Below, piece by piece: positions 28,732 to 36,977 of a stretch of 64,000 nt of DNA. A model generated the notes under the pieces. It saw only the letters and a program-made list of their open reading frames with translations, did no database searches and was not told the DNA's origin. Both the position numbers and the translations under genes were made by a program. Each line of letters begins with the position of its first letter. The first letter of the stretch is position 1. This DNA is from Saprospiraceae bacterium (GTDB lineage Bacteria > Bacteroidota > Bacteroidia > Chitinophagales > Saprospiraceae): positions 868,001 to 932,000 of the forward strand of contig JADKBV010000004.1 of NCBI GenBank assembly GCA_016714895.1. The letters run 5' to 3'.

Positions 28732-29468
28732 TTATACACAGGACGGTGCAGTCCGGAAGGATTAAGAAGATACTTATCATGGCTGGCACCCAGTATTTCT
28801 GAATTTTTATATAAATCCCTGAATTTTGACATGACACCGATTACGGTAGAAGGATAAACACTCCTGTTGGTTGTAAATTGTGCGGTCATTCCGATATCCT
28901 TTTTAAAAGAGACTTTATCGACCTCTTCGTCCAAATGGAGTAATAGAGATGTTTTCCCCGGCAACATAAGGCCTCTGGGCGAAACATTTGACGTGGTAAA
29001 GCCGACAGACCTCATATCACCAATACTTTTATCTCCGGTTTTAAATGTTTCTGAAACAGTTTTTTGAGGCGTGATACCGGCGACATCATCGGGAGGATTG
29101 CCGGGATCGGTCACCTTTTGCTGATCCTTATTTTCAGGTTTTGGAATTCCGGTATGTGAAAATGCATCAATAAATCCCGGGTATGCAAACAATGAATCTG
29201 CTGCAATAACCATTGCTTCTGCCGGAATGGGCAGGTTTTTACCGACGGCTTCAATCAGTCCGTTTTTTACAATGAGCTGATGGCCTTCCAGAAGCTGACC
29301 CGGTTTTGGTACTACCCTGATATTTTTGAAATAAAAGGTTTGGGTTACTTCTTTTGGCGTATCGCTGTTTTGGCAATATGTAAAGGACGCCGATACCATA
29401 CTTAAAAGTAAAATAAAAGAGCTCTTAGTCGTTAAGAACCTGTATCTGTCGGTAAAATGTATCCTCAT
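28635..29468 (-). CDS. Amidohydrolase-fold protein, N-terminal part (frame broken)
   Basis: This is the N-terminal half of the same protein: a signal peptide (ends FTYC-QNS), composite beta-domain (YFKNIRVVPKPGQLLEGHQL), and a barrel entry reading PGFIDAFSHTGIP. Compared with the family motif, the first His of HxH is Phe, so only one of the two ligands is present. Together with the third gene of the cluster this makes two of three amidohydrolase-fold proteins metal-deficient. Homology is lost after HRPVYKKK because of the missing base at 28729-28733. Codons 1 to about 246 are reliable. It is the first gene of a four-gene operon with 5-, 1- and 9-bp gaps. Confidence 0.8.
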   Translation of the reverse strand: MRIHFTDRYRFLTTKSSFILLLSMVSASFTYCQNSDTPKEVTQTFYFKNIRVVPKPGQLLEGHQLIVKNGLIEAVGKNLPIPAEAMVIAADSLFAYPGFIDAFSHTGIPKPENKDQQKVTDPGNPPDDVAGITPQKTVSETFKTGDKSIGDMRSVGFTTSNVSPRGLMLPGKTSLLLHLDEEVDKVSFKKDIGMTAQFTTNRSVYPSTVIGVMSKFRDLYKNSEILGASHDKYLLNPSGLHRPVYKKKNGHFFRLLKKSCPFILLRQLPIKFTELWS

Positions 29469-29579
29469 TTAGAGATTATTTTTGAATCAGGCTGAAATAT
29501 AACAATAATATTTTCAACGATAATCCTATGAATTATAATATCTGTTTATTTGTCAATAGAATACTATTGAACCCTATTT

Positions 29580-30581
29580 TCAAAAGAGATTTTCCCAAAC
29601 CTGAGACGCTATTTTCTGCGTGGCTTGTTCAATAAATAAACTTCCTGCAAGAGGATCTTTGACGTGTCCGACTTTACCTTCTTCAAGCAATATCTGCTGG
29701 GCCAGAAAAGCTGTTTTACTATAATTGTGACCCGTTTTTTCTGCCTTAGCCAAACTAAAACTCATATCTGTGTTGCCTAAAAAACCTGACAAAGCCATAT
29801 ATGTCCATTCTGTCAATGCCTGATTGGAGTCTTCAGACAAAACCTCAACTTTGGGTAAAACACCTATTACTAAGGGAATATCTCCTTCAAAACCCAATTC
29901 TGAAATGAGATTCTCCCATAAAACACGAAAAGCCCTGAGAGCAGCCACCGTAAACAAAAAGTTTTTGCCCAACTCAAATATAAAGATACAACGTAAAGGT
30001 CTTTCCCTTTTTATATCTATTTCGGCTTTTTTTAAAACCTGAATAAACGTTTTAATGACAGTCATGCTCATATCGACATCATAAACTTCTGTTTTAGACG
30101 GATAATTACATTTTCCATTCAATAGGATATAAACTTGCAAACTCTTATCTTCAAATGCCGTATCAGCATATTTATGAAAGGAATTACTAACGTTAATATC
30201 ATTTGTTCTGATACAAACAAAAAGGTATTCCAAGTGGATATTAAAAAAAAGTATAGCCGGATCTACCGCTTTATTGATATCCAGGTAAAGACATGATGCA
30301 CCTTTTTCAAGAAAAGACAGGATGGTTTTATTATCTTCTAAAGCATTTGTGATTTCAAAAAAAATCCCCGTTTTGGCTTCATCAAATATACGATCCAACG
30401 GAAGATAATTTTCTTTAACTTCGTTTATCGTTTGAAAGGGATCTAAAACCAAACCCTCGGTTTCAACCATAAAATCCTCAGGCCCCTTATTGCCTTTCAT
30501 ATCCGACACTATTTTTTGAATCCAGGCTTCTTTATCGGCAATCGGGAAATTTATTGCGGGAATCTCATTTTGTACTTCCAT
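29580..30581 (-). CDS. Methylmalonyl-CoA mutase small-subunit-like protein
   Basis: This 333-aa protein has the catalytic-barrel fold of methylmalonyl-CoA mutase, similar to the small (non-catalytic) subunit MutA. Recognisable pieces are FAVAALRAFRVLWE-like FTVAALRAFRVLWENLI, YSKTAFLAQQILLEEGK and VKDPLAGSLFIEQAT. There is no C-terminal B12-binding domain (no DxHxxG). It is shorter than usual MutA. The large catalytic subunit, normally the next gene, is absent from this window; the downstream neighbours are amidohydrolases. It lies 9 bp after pyrD. The partner must be elsewhere in the genome, or this copy is an orphan. Confidence 0.78.
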   Translation of the reverse strand: MEVQNEIPAINFPIADKEAWIQKIVSDMKGNKGPEDFMVETEGLVLDPFQTINEVKENYLPLDRIFDEAKTGIFFEITNALEDNKTILSFLEKGASCLYLDINKAVDPAILFFNIHLEYLFVCIRTNDINVSNSFHKYADTAFEDKSLQVYILLNGKCNYPSKTEVYDVDMSMTVIKTFIQVLKKAEIDIKRERPLRCIFIFELGKNFLFTVAALRAFRVLWENLISELGFEGDIPLVIGVLPKVEVLSEDSNQALTEWTYMALSGFLGNTDMSFSLAKAEKTGHNYSKTAFLAQQILLEEGKVGHVKDPLAGSLFIEQATQKIASQVWENLF

Positions 30582-30590
30582 TTTAATTTT

Positions 30591-31616
30591 TTATTTCACA
30601 AGTGATTTTTTAATATTTTTGACCATCATGGGTCCTTTATAAATCAAACCCGTATAAATTTGTATCAGACTGGCACCTGCTTCCATTTTTTCTTTAACAT
30701 CCGCAATATCTGAGATACCACCCACACCTATTATAGGTATTTTACCCTTAGATTTGACAGATAAGTAACGAATGACTTCCGTACTTCGGTTTTTGACAGG
30801 AGATCCACTCAATCCACCCGCTCCGATGTCTTCTGTATCCGACTTAAGGCCATTTCGATCTATGGTTGTATTAGTGGCAATGATTCCGTCTGTATGTGAT
30901 GTTATAACAATGTCAATGATATCATCTAATTGTTCATTGGTCAGGTCGGGAGCTATTTTAAGTAAAACAGGTTTTTTAACCGATTTTAGATCAATTTCCT
31001 TCTTTAAACCTGTTAATATTTCAGTAAGTGGTACTTTTTCCTGAAGTGAGCGCAAACCCGGTGTGTTTGGAGAACTGACATTCACCACAAAATAATCAAC
31101 AAAATCATAAAGTTTATGAAGACAAATTTTGTAATCCTCCAAGGCGTTTTCATTAGGTGTATCTTTGTTTTTCCCAATGTTACCACCAATGATACAACCG
31201 GAATTTTTTCTGGATTTTAATCGTTTCACCATTGCATCCACACCATCATTATTAAAGCCCATACGATTGATCAGAGCTTTGTCTTCCGGTAAACGAAAAA
31301 GTCTTGGTACCGGGTTTCCTCCTTGTGGCTTTGGTGTTACGGTACCTATTTCAATAAACCCAAAACCAAGATGGACCATGTCTTCAAAATATTTGCCATC
31401 TTTGTCAAAACCGGCAGCCAAACCAACAGGATTCGGAAATGACAGGCCAAAAACTTTTTTAACAAGAGAAGGATTATTGTCTCTGAACCACCATTTGACA
31501 ATACCGGAAATTAAAGGCACGGATAATATACCGTGCCACAAAGTTATGGTGATTTTGTGTGCTTTTTCAGGTGGAAAAAGGAAAAGTATCGGTTTGACAA
31601 ATATTTGATATAACAT
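30591..31616 (-). CDS. pyrD: Dihydroorotate dehydrogenase (quinone), class 2
   Basis: This 341-aa membrane-associated flavoenzyme of pyrimidine synthesis oxidises dihydroorotate and passes electrons to quinone. An N-terminal helical extension (MLYQIFVKPILFLFPPEKAH) marks class 2. FMN and substrate motifs are GLAAGFDKDGKYFEDM, NRMGFNNDG, VNVSSPNTPGLRSLQ with the catalytic Ser, LKIAPDLTNEQ, ATNTTIDR, GGLSGSPVKNRST and IGVGGISD. The length is normal. A TAnnTTTG box lies just upstream on the minus strand. Confidence 0.96.
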   Translation of the reverse strand: MLYQIFVKPILFLFPPEKAHKITITLWHGILSVPLISGIVKWWFRDNNPSLVKKVFGLSFPNPVGLAAGFDKDGKYFEDMVHLGFGFIEIGTVTPKPQGGNPVPRLFRLPEDKALINRMGFNNDGVDAMVKRLKSRKNSGCIIGGNIGKNKDTPNENALEDYKICLHKLYDFVDYFVVNVSSPNTPGLRSLQEKVPLTEILTGLKKEIDLKSVKKPVLLKIAPDLTNEQLDDIIDIVITSHTDGIIATNTTIDRNGLKSDTEDIGAGGLSGSPVKNRSTEVIRYLSVKSKGKIPIIGVGGISDIADVKEKMEAGASLIQIYTGLIYKGPMMVKNIKKSLVK

Positions 31617-31629
31617 AAAAATTTAAAAA

Positions 31630-31637
31630 CAAAGCTA
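31630..31637 (-). promoter_or_regulatory. Possible promoter -7 box for pyrD
   Basis: The minus strand reads TAGCTTTG, an exact TAnnTTTG match, ending 14 bp before the pyrD ATG. It implies a very short leader. No good TTG lies at the expected distance upstream. Confidence 0.35.
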
Positions 31638-31716
31638 CAAAAAATTTAAAATCGTTTAATAAATTTTTCCCTGACTTGATCATATTTTGAGAAAACATTT
31701 ATAAACAAAACTGCCA

Positions 31717-33153
31717 TTATTTTTTAATATTGATTTTTTGTTTGTACAAAGAGTACTTACGTAAATCCAGATTTATCTCTTCATACCCATAGGGGACAGC
31801 TACTTTTTTACCTTTCTCCGTAAGGAAAAATGGAAGGTTTTTTTCAGGACTTATGCTGATAAAAAAATGTCTTACCAGAAACCCCTGCAGTATAAAATTG
31901 TACTGATCGTATTGTTCTTTGGGAACTGACATGGTCGTAAACTGTGGCACAACTTTCCCGATTTTGTATACATCAGTCAGAATGGCTTCTTCTCTGCTGA
32001 TTTTTCCGAATTGCAGGGCAGTGACCACCAAAACTCCTGAAGCAAGTATAAAGCTTATGGTTTTTACAACCCGGACAGACCGGACTGTCATGTGAGACAA
32101 CCATTCGCTGACAAATGGCAGGCAAATAGAAGCAAACGCTATGGCAAAAAATGGAAATGAAGGCACCATATACCAACCTTTCTGCACTTTAGTAAGCATA
32201 AGCGGCAAGGAACCTGCAAAACCCAAAAGAAGGAAAAACCAGAATTCTTTTTTTGTTTCAGCAATTCTTTTAAAAAATGGTTTGCCTTTAACCAACATCA
32301 GAATGGATACTGATATTAATACAGGCAACATTTCTACAAAAAGTTTTCTGGCTGTTTCAAATCTGTTGAAGGTTGTATGCATATCATCCACCCTTCTGAT
32401 TAAACGGTCAAAAAAATAAATCGAAAGACTTTCCCGGGGTCCCGGAAACATCAATATGATTCCATAAATCAATGAAGGAATCAATACTAACACCGCAAAG
32501 TATTGAAGGGCTTTTGCCAGGCTAACCTCTCTGTAAACAAACCACCAGATAAGAGGCAACACAATGGGGAAAAAACCCGGAACTCCTTTGCTGAAAGAAG
32601 CCAGAAAAATGAATAAGCCTGAAGTTATCCAACCCAACCAAAAATTTTCTTTTTGAATAGATTTTATTGATATAATTACACTGATTAAAATAAATACGCC
32701 CATTGTATTTTCAATCATATTGTTTCTGAAGGACCAGAAACAAACGGGAATGATGATCCAGAAAAAAACCGGAAGCCACCACATTTTTGAATAAGAATTT
32801 GCTGCCAGGTAAACTTCTTTCCACAAAACCCTGATGAAATAAATATTAAGTACAATCATCAGCACAGTATACACTCTTTCTACATAAATACTACTACCAA
32901 AAAGTTTGTAGAACAGTGACATAATCCCGAAAACCAAAGGTGGTTGCTCATGAAATGATGGTATTCCTTCCAGATTTAATGCACTGTACTGAGGAAACCA
33001 AAAAGTACCGTGCCCGATACTCAGATTGTGTGCCACGCTACTGTATAATACCGCATCCTGGAACATAGCATCCTGAATCAACACCGGAAGTGTCAGTCCG
33101 AACACCACGCTTAAGGAAATAATGGCGAAATAGGTGTTTTTATCCCAACTCAT
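31717..33153 (-). CDS. GT39/ArnT-like membrane glycosyltransferase
   Basis: This 478-aa integral membrane protein has about 10-11 hydrophobic helices. The first periplasmic loop contains QDAVLYSSVAHNLSIGHGTF and FHEQPPLVFGIMSLFYKLFG, the pattern of dolichyl-phosphate-mannose or ArnT-type transferases (acidic residue in loop 1, then HxQPPL). Such enzymes move a sugar from a polyprenyl-phosphate donor to lipid A, protein or glycan on the outer face of the inner membrane. The acceptor cannot be inferred. It starts directly after the lipocalin stop codon (0-bp gap), so the two are co-transcribed. Confidence 0.82.
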   Translation of the reverse strand: MSWDKNTYFAIISLSVVFGLTLPVLIQDAMFQDAVLYSSVAHNLSIGHGTFWFPQYSALNLEGIPSFHEQPPLVFGIMSLFYKLFGSSIYVERVYTVLMIVLNIYFIRVLWKEVYLAANSYSKMWWLPVFFWIIIPVCFWSFRNNMIENTMGVFILISVIISIKSIQKENFWLGWITSGLFIFLASFSKGVPGFFPIVLPLIWWFVYREVSLAKALQYFAVLVLIPSLIYGIILMFPGPRESLSIYFFDRLIRRVDDMHTTFNRFETARKLFVEMLPVLISVSILMLVKGKPFFKRIAETKKEFWFFLLLGFAGSLPLMLTKVQKGWYMVPSFPFFAIAFASICLPFVSEWLSHMTVRSVRVVKTISFILASGVLVVTALQFGKISREEAILTDVYKIGKVVPQFTTMSVPKEQYDQYNFILQGFLVRHFFISISPEKNLPFFLTEKGKKVAVPYGYEEINLDLRKYSLYKQKINIKK

Positions 33154-33687
33154 CTATTGTACAAGGTGTTTTGTTTTTTGCAGTTTATTGATATCAAAGC
33201 CCATATTCTCCAGTTTTTTCAATAATGTAGCATAAGTATCCTGTTCCATCACGGTTTTTCGGGATAATATCCAGAGATATTTTTTATTCGGACTTCCTAC
33301 AGCGGCATACGTATAATTTTCGTCCAGATCAATAATCCAGTAATCACCTTTGAAAGGCCAGAAAAACTGAACTTTTAAACGGGAATTCCCTGAATTAGGA
33401 ACAACAAATGCTTTTCCTTTGACATAAGATTCTTTTCCTGTCAGACTGTCCTTATTACATCTGTTTTCGACAACAATATTTCCGTCACTACCAATAGAAT
33501 ATTCTGCTGTGGTATTATGGCAACCTTTTTGGAAAGATTGGGGAAAAGAGGCTATTTCATACCATTTTCCTGAATACTTATTGATGTCCACAAAATCCAC
33601 GGTTTTAACAGTTGTTGTTTTGTTGGAACAACTCAAAAGTCCGGTAAAAAGGAAACATAAAAAAAACGGATTAATCTGGTGTGTCAT
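33154..33687 (-). CDS. Blc-type outer-membrane lipocalin, lipoprotein
   Basis: This ~177-aa lipoprotein lipocalin has a lipobox GLLSC about 17-21 residues in. It carries the bacterial lipocalin core DINKYSGKWYEIASFPQSFQKG (first GxW block), FFWPFKGDYWIIDLDENYTYAAVG and the third block LWILSRK. The family (Blc in E. coli) binds lipids or lysophospholipids at the outer membrane and is often stress-induced. I chose the ATG at 33687 (MTHQINPF...) over the one at 33708 because it gives a normal lipoprotein signal. It is immediately upstream of the GT39-like gene. Confidence 0.88.
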   Translation of the reverse strand: MTHQINPFFLCFLFTGLLSCSNKTTTVKTVDFVDINKYSGKWYEIASFPQSFQKGCHNTTAEYSIGSDGNIVVENRCNKDSLTGKESYVKGKAFVVPNSGNSRLKVQFFWPFKGDYWIIDLDENYTYAAVGSPNKKYLWILSRKTVMEQDTYATLLKKLENMGFDINKLQKTKHLVQ

Positions 33688-33774
33688 TGTATTCTGAATA
33701 AATCCCAAAATTACAATTATTTTCAGATTGTTCTATTTGATGGAGGATAAGATTTTTTCTGCCCAAACAGTTTT

Positions 33775-33823
33775 GAGTCAGTTGAAAAAAACAAAATGAG
33801 TTTTAAATCAATGGATTACATTA
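33775..33823 (+). repeat. Dispersed repeat, copy B
   Basis: It begins GAGTCAGTTGAAAA (13 of 14 positions as in copy A at 22603) and continues to TTTTAAATCAATGGATTA. It is followed after ~20 bp by a third, more degenerate copy. Confidence 0.4.
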
Positions 33824-33843
33824 GAATTTGTTTCTGCAGGTGC

Positions 33844-33886
33844 TTATGAAAAATACCAAATAGTATATAAATCAATGACTTATGTC
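33844..33886 (+). repeat. Dispersed repeat, copy C
   Basis: It contains TATGAAAAATACCAAATAG, then TATATAAATCAATGACTTA. It aligns with the inner part of copy A (TTGAAAACTACAAATTATA, TTGTAAATCAATTACTTA). The GAGTC start is lost. Confidence 0.35.
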
Positions 33887-34059
33887 ATGCTTTTTTATTT
33901 TCAGGCCCACGGCCATGGCAAAAAACGAATCAAAACCAATGCCTGTGATTTTAATGTTTGTTTTTAATTTTGATTTTCATTGGTGATTTTTTCTATGTAG
34001 CTTTTATCGTTTATTACTAATCAAGTAAAGTTAAATTATGTGTGATCTGTGGCAAAGAT

Positions 34060-34800
34060 TCATTCCTTTTTCTGTCCCAACCACATGATAGAAACACCAA
34101 AGGGCATTTGTAATTTACCAAACCACCATTTTTCAATAGAAAACACAGTTTTTAACAAATAATTGGTCCAACCGGGAAGTGACATGTCAAAGTCAGATGC
34201 CGGTTTTTTGGAGTTGGTAAATATATTTTTAAGTTTTCGTACCAACAATACCGGGGGATAGAGTATCGTGTTAAAATATCCGCTGTAAGTTGCTGAAAGG
34301 CCGGGTTTTGACATTAAATCACTTATTTCGTTGAGATTATACCTCCTGAAATGGTGATTGATTACGTCATGTTGACTCCATAAAGCCATGTCAGCCGGCA
34401 CAGTAATAGCGATAAAACCGTTCTTTTTACAGACTCTTTTCATTTCAATTACTCCGGGAGCGTCTTCTTCCACATGTTCGATGACATCAAATGCGCAAAC
34501 AAGATCAAAAGTATCGTTTTCAAAAGGCAAATCCGTTACAGACGCCTGAATAACTTCTATACCCAATTCTTCTTTTACAAAACGACAGGTCTCTTCGTCA
34601 TATTCTGAGGAGATCACCTCACCAAAATGTGAAAGCATTTGCGACGTAGCTCCTGTAGCGATTCCAATGTTCAGAATCTGCAGCGGTCTGCTTTTGGGAA
34701 GATGCATATCCAGACATTGTCTTATGAGAGCTGATCTGACGACAAACCACCAATGATTTCTTTCAAGGGAATAATATTGTTTATAATATTGTCTGTCCAT
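34060..34800 (-). CDS. Class I SAM-dependent methyltransferase
   Basis: This 246-aa cytoplasmic protein has a Rossmann-fold methyltransferase core: motif I ILNIGIATGATSQMLSHFG, motif II acidic SSEYDEE, then DLPFENDTFDLVCAFDVIEH (motif IV) and ITVPADMALWSQHD. The YYSLERNHWWFVVR opening is typical of methyltransferases near polysaccharide or lipid glycosylation genes. Nothing in it points to DNA as substrate. It sits 10 bp after coaX. The acceptor is unknown. Confidence 0.85.
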   Translation of the reverse strand: MDRQYYKQYYSLERNHWWFVVRSALIRQCLDMHLPKSRPLQILNIGIATGATSQMLSHFGEVISSEYDEETCRFVKEELGIEVIQASVTDLPFENDTFDLVCAFDVIEHVEEDAPGVIEMKRVCKKNGFIAITVPADMALWSQHDVINHHFRRYNLNEISDLMSKPGLSATYSGYFNTILYPPVLLVRKLKNIFTNSKKPASDFDMSLPGWTNYLLKTVFSIEKWWFGKLQMPFGVSIMWLGQKKE

Positions 34801-34810
34801 AATCAGTATC

Positions 34811-35602
34811 TCACAGATTCAATAAGTCAGTACGTTTTTCGAAAACAAAGGCTGCCAACAACCGGATTCCATCAAGTGTCAGATTTTTATCGGTATAATC
34901 TGCTTTTTCATGTATCCTAGAGATGATTCCTGAATGTCCACCGGTAACAATCACCTTATAATCCTGACCTGTCACTTTTTTAATTTCATGAATAATTTCC
35001 GAAAATAGTCCTGTATAACCTACCATAATACCGGCTTGAATAGCAGTTACGGTATCTTTACCAATAGGTGAATCAGGATAAACCAAAGGCACTACCGGTA
35101 ATTGTGCGGTTTGCGTACCAAGAGCCTGAGCAGCAGTTTTTAATCCGGGAGCGATGGTCACTCCCAGGATACCTTCTTTTTTGTTTGCTACAACAAAACT
35201 CAGGGCAGTGCCAAAGTCTGCAACAATCACTTTATCATGATAAAGGTTCAGAGCAGCATAAACATTGGCTACAAGGTCAGAACCTATCTCGTAAGGAAGA
35301 GGAATATCAATGTCGATATTTTTGAATATTTCCGGCCCCAAAAGAAAAACCGGGCACAAAAAGATTTTTGTCACAGCTTCTTTGACTGAATGGTTAAGAT
35401 CCGGCACCACACTACTGATGGCGGCGTATTGTATATCGGTGTAATGAATGTCCCACTCCATCAGAATTTGCCGGAGAGCCATTTCGTAATACATTTCTTC
35501 ACGAACACCTTTGGTTTCATAACGAAAAGTATGTTTCCATTCATCCTGAAAAAAAACGGATAAAACGATGTTGGAATTTCCGATATCTACGGCAAGTATC
35601 AT
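34811..35602 (-). CDS. coaX: Type III pantothenate kinase
   Basis: This 263-aa cytoplasmic kinase performs the first step of coenzyme A synthesis. CoaX motifs are present: LAVDIGNSNIVLSVF at the N-terminus, PYEIGSDLVANVYAA (motif 2), VADFGTALSFVV and GVTIAPGLKTAAQAL (motif 3 region), and VTGGHSG. The length is normal. It is followed 10 bp later by the methyltransferase; the two are probably co-transcribed. Confidence 0.95.
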   Translation of the reverse strand: MILAVDIGNSNIVLSVFFQDEWKHTFRYETKGVREEMYYEMALRQILMEWDIHYTDIQYAAISSVVPDLNHSVKEAVTKIFLCPVFLLGPEIFKNIDIDIPLPYEIGSDLVANVYAALNLYHDKVIVADFGTALSFVVANKKEGILGVTIAPGLKTAAQALGTQTAQLPVVPLVYPDSPIGKDTVTAIQAGIMVGYTGLFSEIIHEIKKVTGQDYKVIVTGGHSGIISRIHEKADYTDKNLTLDGIRLLAAFVFEKRTDLLNL

Positions 35603-35725
35603 AAAGTATAAAACCGGATTTTCGCCGGAATGTGGTTTATTCTGGTTGAAAAATTATACACAAATGGGATTAATTGCCGCATTTATATATATTAAAATTT
35701 ATAAATATGTATTAAAAAACACGTC

Positions 35726-36943
35726 TTAATTGGTTGGTCTTTCAGGAGCCGGAAGACTGGCATGAAATTCCTGTTGAATCCTGAACATATATTGATCGAG
35801 CAATTCTCTGACTCTTTCAGCCTTGTCAGATACGACAATAAATCCGATATGATCCTTTTTATCAAGTCTCCAAACGATTTCTTTATCATTAAATGAAGAA
35901 GTATCCGGATGTGGATACCGGCTTAGAGAAACAATGATGCCTGCAAATTTATTTTTTACTTTCGGAAGTTTGTAAGATTTGTTGAGATATGAGGCCACCT
36001 CAACTTTTGACCATTCTCCCCAAAGGTTGATACCTGTTGCTGCTTCTACCATATCACTCAGGTGAGCACCGCCAACCCTGGAAGAAGTTTCTAAAAAGTA
36101 GTACTGACCGTCTTCTTTTCCCCTGATAAATTCGGTATGGGAAGCACTGTATTCCATACCAAAGGTTTTCATCACCTTATCATTTAACACCTGAAGAGCT
36201 GCTTCATCTTCCTGTCCTTTTGTCAGCGTAACGGATCTGAAGATACCTCCACCATGTGCTACATCAAAAGGTGTATCCAGGTATCGGCCTACGGAGGAAA
36301 AAACGGTTTTTCCGTGAGATGTCAAGGCGTCGACATGGTAAACATCGCCCGGCGCAAATTTTTCAAGGAGGTATCTATGCCGTATATTGGCCAATGCGTC
36401 CAAAGCCTGCCAAAGTTCTTCTTTGTTGTGAATTTTTTTAATTCCGGTGGCGCTTGCCTGTCCTCTAGGTTTGATCAGCCATGGCGGAGCAACGGTATCA
36501 GCAAAATGATTGATGTCTGCATCGTGAAACAAAGCGGTGAATGCCGGCACAGGAATTCCTTGTTCTTTGGCTTTCATCCGCATGGCAAGTTTGTCTCTGA
36601 AATAGCGGGCTGTAGTTTCACCCATGCCCGGAATCCGGAAATATTCCCTCAACAATGCAGCATGTTCCACATCAAAATCATCCAGAGAAATAAATATTTC
36701 AAATTTTATATTTCTGAATTGATAGGCCAATCCTTCAATCAGGTGGGTAGTATTCCAGTTTCCGTCTTCGTCTTCATCAAGGTAAAAAACTTCCGTAAGA
36801 CTTTCCCAGGGCCAGGGTTTGGTATTTAGTTTTGATGAGGTGACAAGATAGACCTTGTGGCCATCAGCATGTGCCGCAGAAATCAGTTCGCTTCCTTTAA
36901 AATATCTGGAAACACAAAGAATGGTTACGGATTTTTGATTCAT
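35726..36943 (-). CDS. ATP-grasp domain ligase, substrate unknown
   Basis: This 405-aa soluble protein has an N-terminal Rossmann-like half (VTILCVSRYFKGSELISAAH) and an ATP-grasp domain (about 115-310): RDKLAMRMKAKEQGIPVPAF, PPWLIKPRGQASATGIKKI, YLLEKFAPGDVYHVDALTS and the metal-binding YYFLETSSRVGGAH. ATP-grasp enzymes join a carboxylate to an amine or thiol through an acyl phosphate. The nearest overall look is the carbamoyl-phosphate-synthase or peptide-ligase type. Neighbours (coaX, dcd) do not indicate a pathway. It lies 34 bp after dcd. Confidence 0.85.
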   Translation of the reverse strand: MNQKSVTILCVSRYFKGSELISAAHADGHKVYLVTSSKLNTKPWPWESLTEVFYLDEDEDGNWNTTHLIEGLAYQFRNIKFEIFISLDDFDVEHAALLREYFRIPGMGETTARYFRDKLAMRMKAKEQGIPVPAFTALFHDADINHFADTVAPPWLIKPRGQASATGIKKIHNKEELWQALDALANIRHRYLLEKFAPGDVYHVDALTSHGKTVFSSVGRYLDTPFDVAHGGGIFRSVTLTKGQEDEAALQVLNDKVMKTFGMEYSASHTEFIRGKEDGQYYFLETSSRVGGAHLSDMVEAATGINLWGEWSKVEVASYLNKSYKLPKVKNKFAGIIVSLSRYPHPDTSSFNDKEIVWRLDKKDHIGFIVVSDKAERVRELLDQYMFRIQQEFHASLPAPERPTN

Positions 36944-36977
36944 CTGGATGTTTTTATTATTTTAGAAAAGGATTGGG

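Larger units (their letters stand above)
33709..34059. other. Intergenic region with two degenerate repeat copies
   Basis: This 351-bp non-coding stretch lies between two minus-strand genes. It holds copies B (33775-33823) and C (33844-33886) of the dispersed repeat also seen at 22603. After them the sequence is AT-rich with a short GC patch (GCCCACGGCCATGGC near 33903-33918). I see no gene, tRNA or convincing terminator. Confidence 0.4.

Noticed and set aside
34060..34800. Methyltransferase as part of a restriction-modification system
   Set aside because: It lacks DNA-methyltransferase motifs such as DPPY or NPPY, has no restriction enzyme next to it, and looks like a small-molecule or glycan methyltransferase.
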